Part shown: piece by piece, positions 1 to 11,455 of the stretch
Layout: each line of letters begins with the position of its first letter
Numbering within the stretch: position 1 is the stretch's first letter
From: Salvia splendens
Taxonomy: Eukaryota > Streptophyta > Magnoliopsida > Lamiales > Lamiaceae
DNA length: 64,000 nucleotides
Direction of reading: 5' to 3'
Assembly (NCBI RefSeq): GCF_004379255.2
Contig: NC_056038.1
Coordinates: 10,516,729 to 10,580,728, forward strand
Translations under genes and position numbers: made by a program
Notes under the pieces: generated by a model
Seen by the model: only the letters and a program-made list of their open reading frames with translations
Told to the model about the DNA's origin: nothing
Databases searched by the model: none

Positions 1-591
1 GAAAGACACCTGGGGCTGAAAATGGAGATTTTGATAGAGAGGAGTGTAGAGTGTAGCATTATAGGAAGTTGATGGTTGTGCCATGAAAATATGGGAAGAT
101 CCAAATCACAACGAATATGTTCTGTAGATATTTTGTTTTTCTTACCAGTGTGCAATAACCCATGCATTGCTGGATTAAACTGTTATGGATTTGAACCGAA
201 GACCCACCCGTACTATTCCTATATCATACGGAAAAAAACGTAGTAGTTAGTTCTTGAAGAATAAGATGCGACAAAATATATAGCTTGTTCCCTATGAGGC
301 AAGACATGCATTGATTTGGTTGTTGGTCGCACTTTTTGGTCCATGTGAGACATGGAGAAAAGGCAGACTTAATTATTCTACTTATCATTAATAAAACTTC
401 TCCTCACTAAACTTGTAACTGTTTGCCTAATTAATCAGCAATACCTGGCTGTTCTGATTTTTCTTATTCTTTTTTTCCTTTGTGGTCGTGAAGCACGTTA
501 AGGATTCCTCATATCTATTTGTTATCCTATGTTCTCAATTGCAAGCTAGAACCGTTCCTACTCTGCTATTTGTTTACTATGTTCTGGCCAG
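1..591 (+). other. Intron sequence of the RBBP5-like gene
   Basis: No coding exon is visible here. The first recognisable exon of the WD40 gene begins after the acceptor AG at 590-591, preceded by a T-rich tract (about 455-480). The sequence for the N-terminal residues expected in this family is absent, so the 5' exon or exons lie to the left of the window. The stretch is AT-rich and unremarkable. Confidence 0.6.
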
Positions 592-2739
592 CTGGGTGCT
601 CTGACGGAAGTTGTATCATATGGGACTTTGAAACCAGAGTCATTGTTAAAGAATTCAAAGATAAGGAATGCGTTGCCGCAATAACAAGTGTTTGTTGGTC
701 CAAGTATGGCCACCGCATACTGGTGTCAGCTGCAGATAAGACATTGATTCTTTGGGATGTTGTCAGAGGAGAGAGAATAGCTCGAACTGTCTTAAAACAA
801 ACGTCTTTGCAAGCTCGTTTGCATCCTGGTTCATCTACTCCGTCAACTTGCTTAGCTTGTCCTCTTTCATCGGCCCCCATGATCGTCGACTTACTCAAAG
901 AAACCACAATTGTGCTTCCTGTGTCATTATCTGATACAGGGAATGGTGCGACCCCTCCATTACGGAATAAATTTTCAGATGGATCTGCTCCCTTTACACC
1001 TACTGCTGCATGCTTCAACAAGTATGGCGATTTGGTATATGTAGGAAATTCCAATGGAGAGATACTGATAATTGATAGTACAAGCATTGCAATACGTGCT
1101 ATAGTTTCTGTCCCAGGCAGTGCAGTTATAAAGAATATTGTATTTGACAGAAGTGGACAATATCTTCTGACAAACTCAAATGATAGAATCATCAGAATCT
1201 ATGAAAACCTTTTGCCACTTAAAAGTGGGCTTGCTGCACTGGATAAAGCAAGCCATGAGCTTGCTGAGCAAGATCAGGAGGAAAAGCTAAAATCTGCAGG
1301 TTCAAGGTCCCTGGCTCTTTTCCGAGAGTTTCAGGATTCAATCACCAGAGTGCACTGGAAAGCACCATGCTTTAGTGGCAATGGGGAGTGGGTTATTGGA
1401 GGTTCTGCTAGCAAAGGAGAGCATAAGATCTATATATGGGACAGGGCTGGGCATCTGGTAAAAATTCTTGAGGGTCCAAAAGAAGCATTAGTAGATCTGA
1501 CATGGCATCCTATTAAACCTGTAGTTGTTTCTGTCTCCTTGACTGGCTTGGTTTATATCTGGGCAAAGGATTATACTGAGAACTGGAGTGCATTTGCTCC
1601 TGATTTTAAAGAGCTTGAGGAAAATGAGGAGTATGTGGAACGAGAAGATGAGTTTGACTTGGTGCCTGAAACAGAAAAAGTGAGTATTGCTTTGATTTCC
1701 ACTTTGTTTTTCTTTTGATTGTTTCCTAACTGAGGTATTAATATGTTATCAGGTGAAAGATTTAGGTATCAACGAAGATGAAGACATTGATATTTTAAAC
1801 GCTGAGGGAGATTCTGCCTTCAGTGATTCAGACATGTCGCAGGAAGAAATACGCTTCTTACCCCCTGATCCATGTCCTGATGTTCCAGAGATGGAAGATG
1901 GGCTTGTTGTAAATACTTCAAAGGAGGGGGAAATCAGTGAGACTGAATCACCTTTTTCCGAGGAGGCAGGGCAAAATGGTCATCTAACAAATCATGAATC
2001 CAGTCCCCTTGAAGGTAAGCTTTTGGGTTCCGTGTAAATTCAGTTGAATATGATTTGTTCTGTTCTGTCATCGAGATCATTATGAATGTTTCTGTGTTTA
2101 TATCAAATGTTAATACTTTTGTAATGGATATGTTAGTAATGATGGACATGTTTATATATACTCCCTCTGTCCACAAAAGTGAGTAAAATAGGAGAGAGAA
2201 AGAGAACAAGTGATGAGAAAGTTTCCATAAATAGAAATGAGACTGAGGGAGTGCTATATTACAGAACAGACTGTAGCAATATCAAGCAGAAGAGGCCTGA
2301 GGAAATTGTTCTTGTGCCAATAACCCTTTGGAGTTATGGAAAACCCTTTGTGGTTATGTGCTCCTTGTTAATACCACATTTATTTATATTTGGATTGTTC
2401 AGTTTTGAATGACTCTTCACAAGTAGAAAATGCAATTTGATAAAAGAAAACGGTAGAACTTCATAAAAATGATTTGAGTGAAAATTTAAAGGTCGCCTTC
2501 AGTTGCTTTTTTTTTTGTGTGTAATCATTGCAATGGAGTATTGATGCCTTTTCATTTATATCATGTATATCTAAGCCAATTGCAATATTATTCTTCCCCA
2601 CTTCCATTCAAGGGATTGCAATTATTTTGCAGAAGATACAGGAGGAATGCGCTTAAAAAGAAAGAGGATGCCTTCAGAGAAGTTTATGGATTTTGAAACA
2701 GAAGATATTAAGATGCCACCATCAAAGTCAAAACCATAA
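592..2739 (+). CDS. RBL: RBBP5-like WD40 protein, COMPASS subunit (3' part; 5' end outside the window)
   Basis: Exons read as 592-1679, 1753-2014 and 2633-2739, all with GT-AG junctions and consistent phase. The protein is a WD40 beta-propeller, with repeats such as GCSDGSCIIWDFETR and AGHLVKILEG, followed by the family signature NWSAFAPDFKELEENEEY and an acidic tail ending in a basic KRKRMPSEK motif. RBBP5 (RBL in Arabidopsis) is a core subunit of COMPASS-type H3K4 methyltransferase complexes in the nucleus. It bridges WDR5 and ASH2 and stimulates the SET enzyme. The missing part is the N-terminal exon containing the first blade. The second intron contains a short Stowaway-like MITE. The family assignment is strong from the linker motif. 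The symbol is by homology to the single Arabidopsis gene. Confidence 0.9.
2161..2251. mobile_element. Short Stowaway-like MITE in RBL intron
   Basis: The ends ctccctctgtcc and gagggag form the typical Stowaway (Tc1/mariner) terminal inverted repeat. The left flank is TA and the right flank is TG, a decayed TA target duplication. The element is only about 91 bp and lies wholly in the intron between 2014 and 2633. Confidence 0.6.
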
Positions 2740-4305
2740 TGTAATTTGCTTGGAGCTGTATGATGTCTTGTAGTTTGAAGTTTCTAGTTTTAGTATTTCT
2801 GAAGGGTGTTAATTTTCGTATCAGGATTTAAGATCTTGACCTGCACCACACCTTCAATTATTGTCTACTGCTTCCACATAAGGCTGGATGCTTCTTAAAT
2901 TTGAGAAAAAAACAGCAACACTTATATTTTGAAGCTATGTCTATCAGAATATACATCCAATGTGCTCCAATATATTACTATCTAATGCAGTTTCTTTTAT
3001 CTCTTTATTCTGATGTTCAAAGGAAGTTCCATTGTAGAAAGACAGTTCTTGTTGTGTTTAGATACACTTTGCTAGTTCCACTGCACTGATGCTTGGTGTG
3101 GTTCTTTAGTAGTATTGTTTTATTCCCTTTTTTCATACTTATGTTTTTCTGTTTCCTTTTATTTCTCTGGTTTCTTTCGGGTGAAAGAATTGGATGTGGA
3201 AAGATTATCAGTGCTTTTGGTTGTGATTTGATAATAACATTATTAATTTCTTTCCACAATTCTCATTTATCTTGTTTAGCTGTAGGAGGTTGACTCCATT
3301 TTAGTACAATGAGGTGACAGTATGAATACAAAATATTTACATTCGTTATTGCTAGAGGGGCCTTAGTACTATAAAGTCTCCAGATTGTTCACCATCTTCA
3401 GGTCTGTTAATCTTAATACTGAATTTCCTTCCTCGTTTCACAAATAGGTTGAACTGCACCTGTATTGGTGAATGACAAATGAAGGTTTGTATGCATCCAC
3501 GTTCCACATTATCGAACGCATTTGGTGATTCCGCCTTTCACTCCATATAAGTTCATTAGGAGTTATCGAGAATCTAGTTTTCTAATTGATTTATCAATAT
3601 TGGTAACTTTCCGGATTCATTTAATGACAGTTGAATGTGGAAGATGTTTGCATTACGAAATCAAACATCTGGTGCTTAGCTTTTTTGTGCAGTGTTAACA
3701 ATACTTATTAGAGGGTGTTTAGATAGATTTTTCCTAGTCTTAACTTGATCCAGAAGAAGAATATATTGTGGAATTAGATGTATGTGTCTGTGGAGTGAAC
3801 GGTGTGATTAAGGAATGTAGTGATGGATGAACATATAGGGCCATGGCAGTGTTTGTTGTCTTGACCTTCTAATTTATTGATCTTCATGGTTTTTCATTGA
3901 AGATATAATGCAAAAAGTACCTCTTTGTTGATTTTGATGGTTGTTGGAGTTTATGTATTTCTTACATATCTGCATTAACGGTAGAGTATGCTTGTAGATT
4001 TTGATTCATGTGCTGTTAAGACTTCCTGATACAGGCATTTGTGTATTTGATTTTCAGAAACTCCAGTTATTCTTACACCATGGAATCTCCAAGAGCACAC
4101 TAATAGGGTAAGTTTCCTTTTGATATGGTTGTGTAAAGAGCGTGCATCTATATTGATTGAGGTATGACCTGAATAAGGAAATTGATTTTTATTTCTTTTG
4201 CCATTTTTCTTTGGTATAATAGGTGGGTAACATAAAACAATGTGCCGTTTATCTGTCTGAGTTCCTCAAAATCTTGAGTTATATACAAACTGAGTCATAA
4301 AGAAT
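2740..4305. other. Convergent intergenic region between RBL and the RTM2-like gene
   Basis: This holds the 3' UTR of the + strand RBL gene and the 3' flank of the - strand RTM2-like gene. A stretch around 4058-4110 (acceptor-like ttttcag, then gggtaagt) could be a non-coding downstream exon. I see no supported coding region. Its short ORFs have no recognisable content. Confidence 0.5.
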
Positions 4306-5295
4306 CTAGTTTTTATCTTTTGCATATACGGAGTTGTAGGTGATATAAGCGGTGAGTGCCACAATAACAAGCATAGCCGCCCCCAGATTCACCAGCAATT
4401 GCCTTTCTTGATTGAGCCCTTTCACCTCCTTCTTGTGTTTCTGTTTTTTTGATGCTCCATATGATTCTCTGTTGTCTGTGTGTCTTTCAGAGATATCTGT
4501 GGCTTCGTTTTTCTCCAATTTCATTGTCTTGGCCTCAGGTAATTCAGAACTTCGCATGCTCTCCTTGTGTACCCTCTCTTTTGTTTTGTTGTCCAGTCTC
4601 TCTGATGCAACGTGCTTTTCTTTGGTTTCACTGCTATCGTTTTTCACATCATTCTTGGAAGTTATATTTCCAGTATTTATCATTGGAGTAAAGCTTCGGC
4701 CTCTTTGATCACCATCTCTATCATGTGCATCCCTGCCACTGCTTTCCTTTTTTTCGGTTTGGGAAACTATGTTTTCCAGATTCACATCTCTAACATCTGG
4801 AGTACTTTCCTTTTGAGGGGAGGATTGCTTTCCCGTAGGAAGAGCGCCTTCTTTACCAACTCTCTCTCTTGGGACTGTAATGCTAAGTATCCCTCCATGG
4901 AACTTGGCACGAGCCGAATTCATTTGACCATTTTCCGGGACTTGAAAGTCCTCCAGAAAGCGACTCCATTTGTTGCCACCTACAAGGCGTTCCCCGCGAA
5001 CCCTGATGGTGTTCCGGCCTTCCATGCTCACCTTGATCTGCTTCTTCATGAAACCTGCAAAACAAAAGGTGAATTCTTGAGCTTTCTCCGATTTTAGACG
5101 TTGTAATATGTAGCTGTATATATTGACAACTTGATTCTCTTACTCACCAGGAAGATAAATATTGAGAATATGAGATTCAGCATTTAGCTGCCATTCTGAC
5201 TCCGGCTTGATAATTTCATAGACTGACCGGACCACGCCTGGTCTTGTTCCCCGTCTAGAACCAGCAGCACCGCCACCTCTCGGACTCGTTGCCAT
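4306..5295 (-). CDS. Small heat-shock-like membrane protein, RTM2-like
   Basis: Two exons: complement(5148-5295) encodes the N-terminus starting MATSPRGGGAAG, and complement(4306-5054) completes a protein of about 298 residues. The junction is GT-AG and the phase fits (LPG/FMKKQIKV). Residues about 20-115 form an alpha-crystallin (Hsp20) domain with IYLPGFMKKQIKVSMEG, FLEDFQVPENG and GGILSITVPRE. A long charged, Lys/Glu-rich middle follows. The C-terminus has one hydrophobic helix (about residues 272-290, NLGAAMLVIVALTAYI). This arrangement is that of Arabidopsis RTM2, a phloem-located sHSP-like protein that restricts long-distance movement of potyviruses. Many plants have several RTM2-like paralogues of unknown role, so I give the family and not the function. 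The start codon is only 151 bp from the end of the giant palindrome, so the upstream promoter must lie within or across that element. Confidence 0.85.
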
Positions 5296-5381
5296 CTCTT
5301 CAATTAGTTTCTTCTTAATATGGTAGATCTATCTTGAACTCTATAACATCAACTGTGTGTGTGCGACTTCCTCATGCATGG

Positions 5382-5385
<4 letters not shown>

Positions 5386-5437
<52 letters not shown>

Positions 5438-5446
5438 ATATATAGA
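5386..5446. repeat. (AC)n-(TA)n microsatellite
   Basis: An uninterrupted AC dinucleotide run (about 5386-5422) passes into a TA run that abuts the palindrome. The element probably inserted into the TA-rich microsatellite, and similar TA tracts flank both related elements. Confidence 0.9.
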
Positions 5447-6174
5447 GTAGTGATATATGGCAAACAACCCTTAACCAAATAACTAGAGAACAAATAATAG
5501 CCACAAGATCAAAAAAATCAAGGGCTAATATTAATTTTCGAATTTAATGAGATTTTAGCTCCCTCAATCACAAATTTACTCCATAATAACAAGTCAGGGG
5601 TATTATTGTCATTGAACATCGAATTAAATCCAAAATCATGTTAGGTGCGTAAATTGAATTGATTTGAAAACCGCGTCGCGTCATCTTTCACACAGCGTTT
5701 CGTCTCTCTTTTCCTCTCTGTTTAGCATCGTAAAATCGCCGATTAAACCGCATTCGCTGTCGCCGTCGCCGATTAAACCGCATTCAAGTCGTCAACATCA
5801 TCTACTTTGTCTAACAAATGGATACAAATCTAAAGGATTTTTCGAAAAGTAAAATTCCTACTGATTAACAATCATTTCTAGGTTTTATTTTACATCTGAT
5901 TTAGATTTATATTTTTTGTAGCTTTTCAACGAGCGAAGAAAAATACAACCGGAAGTTCCGGTTCTATTCACTCAGGTTCGAACCGTGAGTCATTCCTACT
6001 ATTTATTGTGATTATGAAAACCGTAGTTTCTGTGTATTGTGATTATGAAAACCGTAGTTTCTGTGGTTATATTTATAGTTGTTTCACTGATGTTAAGTGA
6101 TTATGAAAATCGTATGGCCTCTGTATTATGTTTACATGGTTAGATTTATAGTTGTTTTGCAAATAAGAGTGAAG

Positions 6175-6570
6175 TGAAATCATAATAAGAGTGATGTGTT
6201 TTGTGAACAAGAGTGAAATGTTTCCTGAACAAGAGTGATGTGTTTTGTGAAAAAGAGTGAAGTGTTTTTTAAATAAGGTGATGTGTTTTGTGAACAAGAG
6301 TGAAGTGTTTTGTGAACAAGAGTGAAGTAAAATCAGAATAAGAGTGATGTGTTTTGTGAACAAGAGTGAAGTAAAATCAGAATAAGAGTGATGTGTTTTG
6401 TGAACAAGAGTGAAGTGTTTTCTGAACAAGAGTGAAGTGTTTTCTGAACAAGAGTGAAGTAAAATCAGAATAAGAGTGATGTGTTTTGTGAACAAGAGTG
6501 AAGTAAAATCAGAATAAGAGTGATGTGTTTTGTGAACAAGAGTGAAGTGTTTTTTGAACAAGAGTGATGT
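6175..6570. repeat. 44-bp tandem repeat array (left arm, outer)
   Basis: Period 44 bp, itself two related 22-bp halves that both begin aagagtga (aagagtgatgtgttttgtga and aagagtgaagtaaaatcaga). Several units are mixed or truncated. Confidence 0.85.
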
Positions 6571-6619
6571 GTCTTTGATTTTTTGCTATATTGATTTTTT
6601 TTCTCATATCCATGAAGCT

Positions 6620-8640
6620 GCTGCAGCCGAAAAAAGGTCTAAGATGCGTGAGGATAGACCGCAACAAATTGTTGCACCTACAACTGAAATAAGGACAAAA
6701 AATCAACAAGACATTCGAACAACAACTTCTCCCGAAATAAGGTCCAAAAAGAAACATGATATGCAGAAACCAGAGAGTGAGTTATTTAATTATTTATGTA
6801 TTGGGCATAGTCATTAATGTATAATTTTGAGCTATATTAAGTGTGTATTCATGAATTTGATCACTTTTCTAGTATGTCTTCCAGCCTCAAAGCGTGGGAG
6901 GTCACAATGCATCGATGAACCAGAAATGCCTGCCAGAAAGAAACATGCTAAAGCAAAGAGTGTTAAATCTATTACATGTAAAATCAGAAGACCTAAATTG
7001 GTCGTAAAGATAGGGGTGAAAGTTCTGGTTGATGTCATTGAGAAAATGAACTCCAAACAAAAAGCTGCTCTGGAAGAGATGAGTTTCGGACAGCTTGTGC
7101 ATTTGAAGATACGATGTATTCCTGCTGACATGGCATTTTCACTACTTGAAAATTTTAATCATGACAACTGCTCCAGAATAAAACTTGTTGATGATCAACC
7201 ATTACACATCACTGAGGAAGATGTGTATGCTACGTTGGGACTGCCAAGAGGAGAGTTGATGATTAAAAGAGAAAAAAAGCATGAAATGAATGATGTGATG
7301 AAGACCATTGTCAATGCTAAGAAGAACAAAGCAATAACCCCAGTTGATTTGCAAGAGCAGCTTGATAGTGATCTAGAAGGTGGTGAGTGGTTTAAGAAAA
7401 TATTTCTTATTCTGTTGGACAATGTTCTGATCTCACCAACTGCCAACGGAAAATGTCTTGGCCGTATCTTGGACGATATTGGCAACATTTCAAATGTGAG
7501 GCAGTACAATTGGTGCAACTACGTGTTGGATACGCTAATCACAGCACATGATAGCTGGAAACTCAAGAACAAATCCACCTCATTCACTGGACCAATCACT
7601 TTCCTCTTGGTGAGTTTTCTATTTTAACCACTCCTTTATAGTGAAGTAAAAACATGCTTAGAGTGAAGTAAAATCATATTTAGAGTGATGTTTTTCACGG
7701 TTAAGTAGTAAATGCATGGTTAGAGTGATGTGTTTTTTATACATGAGTGAAATCAGAATAAGAGTGATGTGTTTTGCGAGTGAAGTAAAATGTGAATAAG
7801 AGTGAAGTGTTTTGTGAACAAGAGTGAAGTAAAATCAGAACAAGAGTGAAGTGTTTTGTGAACAAGAGTGATGTGTTTTGTGAACAAGAGTGATGTGTTT
7901 TGTGAACAAGAGTGAAGTAAAATGAGAATAAGAGTGAAGTGTTTTGTGAACAAGAGTGAAGTAAAATGAGAATAAGAGTGAAGTGTTTTGTAAACAAGAG
8001 TGAAGTAAAATCAGAATAAGAGTGAAGTCCTAGTAATGCATTTTATTATTGATCTGTTTTTGCAGGCATGCTATGTAGATAGGGTTGTCTACAGAACAAG
8101 ACTGGTGGTTAGAAGATTCCCAAATGTCCGTAACTGGACAGAATCCATTCTTAAGGAGAGAAGACAGATGAAATTTGATAATGGAGGCACCATTGGAAGA
8201 GGAAGCATAGAAAGTATCATTGATCCTGTCTCCATTGAATCTTTATATGCCAACAAGGATTCAATAACTGTCACTACCTCTGTCCCTTCAACTGATGAAG
8301 CAACTTTACCTGATGAAGCCCCCCTTCAAGTGATCAAGTTCCTTCGTCTGATGAAATTAAAAGTTCAATTAGGGAGGCTGCAGATGCAATTAGTAAAATG
8401 ATGAGGTATATAAAGGTTGCTCCAGCAAATACCAATGACATCAATTGCTTCAAAGTTGCAGCTATAAATGCACTAAAGATGGTTGGTGTGGAGGTTGATC
8501 AAGGGGACCAAGCTGTGTCTAAGCCAATTGAAAACATGACACAAGCTATGGAAGAGGATCAAGAAGATGATCCAGAATGGATTCAGCTTATGGAAAAACT
8601 GATGGAAATACATGATGAAAAATGCAAATTAGTGAATGAA
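6620..8640 (+). pseudogene. Broken multi-exon transposon gene, left copy (N-terminal part of a MULE/Ulp1-associated protein)
   Basis: Exons visible: about 6620-6778 (basic, Lys/Arg-rich), 6885-7609 and from 8066, with good GT-AG signals. Exon 2 encodes KIRCIPADMAFSLLENF and then VYATLGLPRGE. It ends FTGPITFLL, joining in phase to ACYVDRVVYRTRLVVRRFP. This order, an 'L-K-C-IPADL ... NF', a 'V..VLGLP.G' and a 'W..YVLD' region, is what I recall of plant transposon-carried proteins that end in an Ulp1-type cysteine protease. The protease domain is not present. The copy is broken by a 6-C run near 8320 where the right arm has 7, causing a frameshift. A 44-bp repeat array fills the intron between 7609 and 8066. 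Identification of the protein class is tentative. Confidence 0.6.
7640..8030. repeat. 44-bp tandem repeat array in the intron of the left transposon gene
   Basis: The same 22+22-bp units as the outer array, preceded by a diverged lead-in (7640-7745). It lies entirely between the donor at 7610 and the acceptor at 8065. Confidence 0.85.
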
Positions 8641-8644
8641 GGCA

Positions 8645-8950
8645 CAACACACATCACTCTTACTGTCATTTTACTTCACTCTTGTTCACAAACGCATCAC
8701 TCTTACTGTCATTTTACTTCACTCTTGTTCACAAAACACATCACTCTTACTCTGATTTTACTTCACTCGTGTTCACAAAACACATCACTCTTATTCTGAT
8801 TTTGTTTAACTCTTGTTCACAAAACACAAAACACAAAATCAGAGTAAGAGTGATGTGTTTTGTGAACAAGAGTGAAGTAAAATGACAGTAAGAGTGATGC
8901 GTTTGTGAACAAGAGTGAAGTAAAATGACAGTAAGAGTGATGTGTGTTGT
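8645..8950. repeat. Central 44-bp repeat array spanning the palindrome axis
   Basis: Repeat units point inward from both sides and meet around 8760-8835, where the unmatched spacer is itself made of repeat fragments (aaaacacaaaacacaaaa). The axis of the palindrome therefore falls inside the repeat, which suggests that the repeat mediated the head-to-head joining. Confidence 0.8.
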
Positions 8951-8989
8951 GCCTTCATTCACTAATTTGCATTTTTCATCATGGATTTC

Positions 8990-10970
8990 CATCAGTTTTT
9001 CCATAAGCTGAATCCATTCTGGATCATCTCTTGATCATCTTCCATAGCTTGTGTCATGTTTTCAATTGGCTTAGACACAGCTTGGTCCCCTTGATCAACC
9101 TCCACACCAACCATCTTTAGTGCATTTATAGCTGCAACTTTGAAGCAATTGATGTCATTGGTATTTGCTGGAGCAACCTTTATATACATCATCATTTTAC
9201 TAATTGCATCTGCAGCCTCCCTAATTGAACTTTTAATTTCAACAGACGAAGGAACTTGATCACTTGAAGGGGGGGCTTCATCAGGTAAAGTTGCTTCATC
9301 AGTTGAAGGGACAGAGGTAGTGACAGTTATTGAATCCTTGTTGGCATATAAAGATTCAATGGAGACAGGATCAATGATACTTTCTATGCTTCCTCTTCCA
9401 ATGGTGCCTCCATTATCAAATTCCATCTGTCCTCTCTCCTTAAGAATGGATTCTGTCCAGTTACGGACAGTTGGGAATCTTCTAACCACCAGTCTTGTTC
9501 TGTAGACAACCCTATCTACATAGCATGCCTGCAAAAACAGATCAATAATAAAATGCATTACAAGGACTTCACTCTTATTCTGATTTTACTTCACTCTTAT
9601 TTACAAAACACTTCACTCTTATTCTCATTTTACTTCACTCTTGTTCACAAAACACTTCACTCTTATTCTCATTTTACTTCACTCTTGTTCACAAAACACA
9701 TCACTCTTGTTCACAAAACACTTCACTCTTGTTCTGATTTTACTTCACTCTTGTTCACAAAACACTTCACTCTTATTCACATTTTACTTCACTCGCAAAA
9801 CACATCACTCTTATTCTGATTTCACTCATGTATAAAAAACACATCACTCTAACCATGCATTTACTACTTAACCGTGAAAAACATCACTCTAAATATGATT
9901 TTACTTCACTCTAAGCATGTTTTTACTTCACTATAAATGAGTGGTTAAAATAGAAAACTCACCAAGAGGAAAGTGATTGGTCCAGTGAATGAGGTGGATT
10001 TGTTCTTGAGTTTCCAGCTATCATGTGCTGTGATTAGCGTGTCCAACACGTAGCTGCACCAATTGTACTGCCTCACATTTGAAATGTTGCCAATATCGTC
10101 CAAGATACGGCCAAGACATTTTCCGTTGGCAGTTGGTGAGATCAGAACATTGTCCAACTTAATAAGAAATATTTTCTAAAACCACTCACCACCTTCTAGA
10201 TCACTATCAAGCTGCTCTTGCAAATCAACTGGGGTTATTGCTTTGTTCTTCTTAGCATTTACAATGGTCTTCATCACATCATTCATTTCATGCTTCTTTT
10301 CTCTTTTAATCATCAACTCTCCTCTTGGCAGTCCCAACGTAGCATACACATCCTCCTCAGTGATGTGTAATGGTTGATCATCAACAAGTTTTATTCTGGA
10401 GCAGTTGTCATGATTAAAATTTTCCAGTAGTGAAAATTCCATGTCAGCAGGAATACATCGTATCTTCAAATGCACAAGCTGTTCGAAACCCATCTCTTCC
10501 AGAGCAGCTTTTTGTTTGGAGTTCATTTTCTCAATGGCATCAACCAGAACTTTCACCCCTACCTTTACGACCAATTTAGGTCTTCTGATTTTACATGTAA
10601 TAGATTTAACACTCTTTGCTTTAGCCTGTTTCTTTCTGGCAGGCATTTCTGGTTCATCGATGCATTGTGACCTCCCACGCTTTGAGGCTGGAAGACATAC
10701 AAGAAAAGTGATCAAATTCATGAATACACACTTAATATAGCTCAAAATTATACATTAATGACTATGCCCAATACATAAATAATTAAATAACTCACTCTCT
10801 GGTTTCTGCATATCATGTTTCTTTTTGGACCTTATTTCGGGAGAAGTTGTTGTTCGAAGGTCTTGTTGATTTTTTGTCCTTATTTCAGTTGTAGGTGCAG
10901 CAATTTGTTGCGGTCTATCCTCACGCATCTTAGACTTTTTTTCGGCTGCAACAGCTTCATGGATATGAGA
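8990..10970 (-). pseudogene. Broken multi-exon transposon gene, right copy
   Basis: Reverse-complement partner of the left copy with exons about 10965-10790, 10687-9963 and from 9528. Here the poly-C tract is 7 long and that reading frame stays open. However, a Lys codon has become TAG near 10176 (after GEWF), and a 1-base deletion near 9029-9034 shifts the frame after MTQAMEDDQE. The lesions differ from those of the left copy, so the two arms have mutated independently since duplication. Confidence 0.6.
9560..9935. repeat. 44-bp tandem repeat array in the intron of the right transposon gene
   Basis: Mirror of the 7640-8030 array, in the intron between 9963 and 9528 on the minus strand. Confidence 0.85.
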
Positions 10971-11004
10971 AAAAAAATCAATATAGCAAAAAATCAAAGA
11001 CACG

Positions 11005-11455
11005 TCACTCTTGTTCAAAAAACACTTCACTCTTGTTCACAAAACACATCACTCTTATTCTGATTTTACTTCACTCTTGTTCACAAAACACATCACTCTT
11101 ATTCTGATTTTACTTCACTCTTGTTCACAAAACACTTCACTCTTGTTCACAAAACACATCACTCTTATTCTGATTTTACTTCACTCTTGTTCAGAAAACA
11201 CTTCACTCTTGTTCACAAAACACATCACTCTTATTCTGATTTTACTTCACTCTTGTTCACAAAACATATCACTCTTATTCTGATTTTACTTCACTCTTGT
11301 TCAGAAAACACTTCACTCTTGTTCACAAAACACATCACCTTATTCAGAAAACACTTCACTCTTTTTCACAAAACACATCACTCTTGTTCAGGAAACATTT
11401 CACTCTTGTTCACAAAACACATCACTCTTATTATGATTTCACTTCACTCTTATTT
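11005..11455. repeat. 44-bp tandem repeat array (right arm, outer)
   Basis: Mirror of the 6175-6570 array, about one unit longer. The consensus on the + strand includes attttacttcactcttgttc and acaaaacacatcactctt. Confidence 0.85.

Larger units (their letters stand above)
5447..8759 (+). repeat. Left arm of the giant palindrome
   Basis: Order outward to inward: terminal 220 bp, a block with repeated gattaaaccgcattc motifs (about 5735-5785), a 44-bp repeat array, exon, exon, second array, exon, third array. It differs from the right arm by scattered substitutions, some small indels and slightly fewer tandem-repeat units. Confidence 0.85.

Noticed and set aside
566..1192. Long minus-strand frame opposite the RBL exon
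   Set aside because: It is the shadow of a conserved WD40 exon and has no recognisable content of its own.
5664..5852. A Ser/His/Pro-rich 62-residue frame near each palindrome end
   Set aside because: It begins at TTG, contains short internal repeats of gattaaaccgcattc, and its mirror copy differs in length. No domain or splice link to the downstream exons could be shown.
6073..6561. Long open frames through the 44-bp repeats (LLFTKHITLILILLHSCSQN-type proteins)
   Set aside because: The repeat lacks stops in several frames, so long frames appear on both sides at every array. Period 44 is not a multiple of 3, so the translation cycles through frames. These are artefacts of the repeat.
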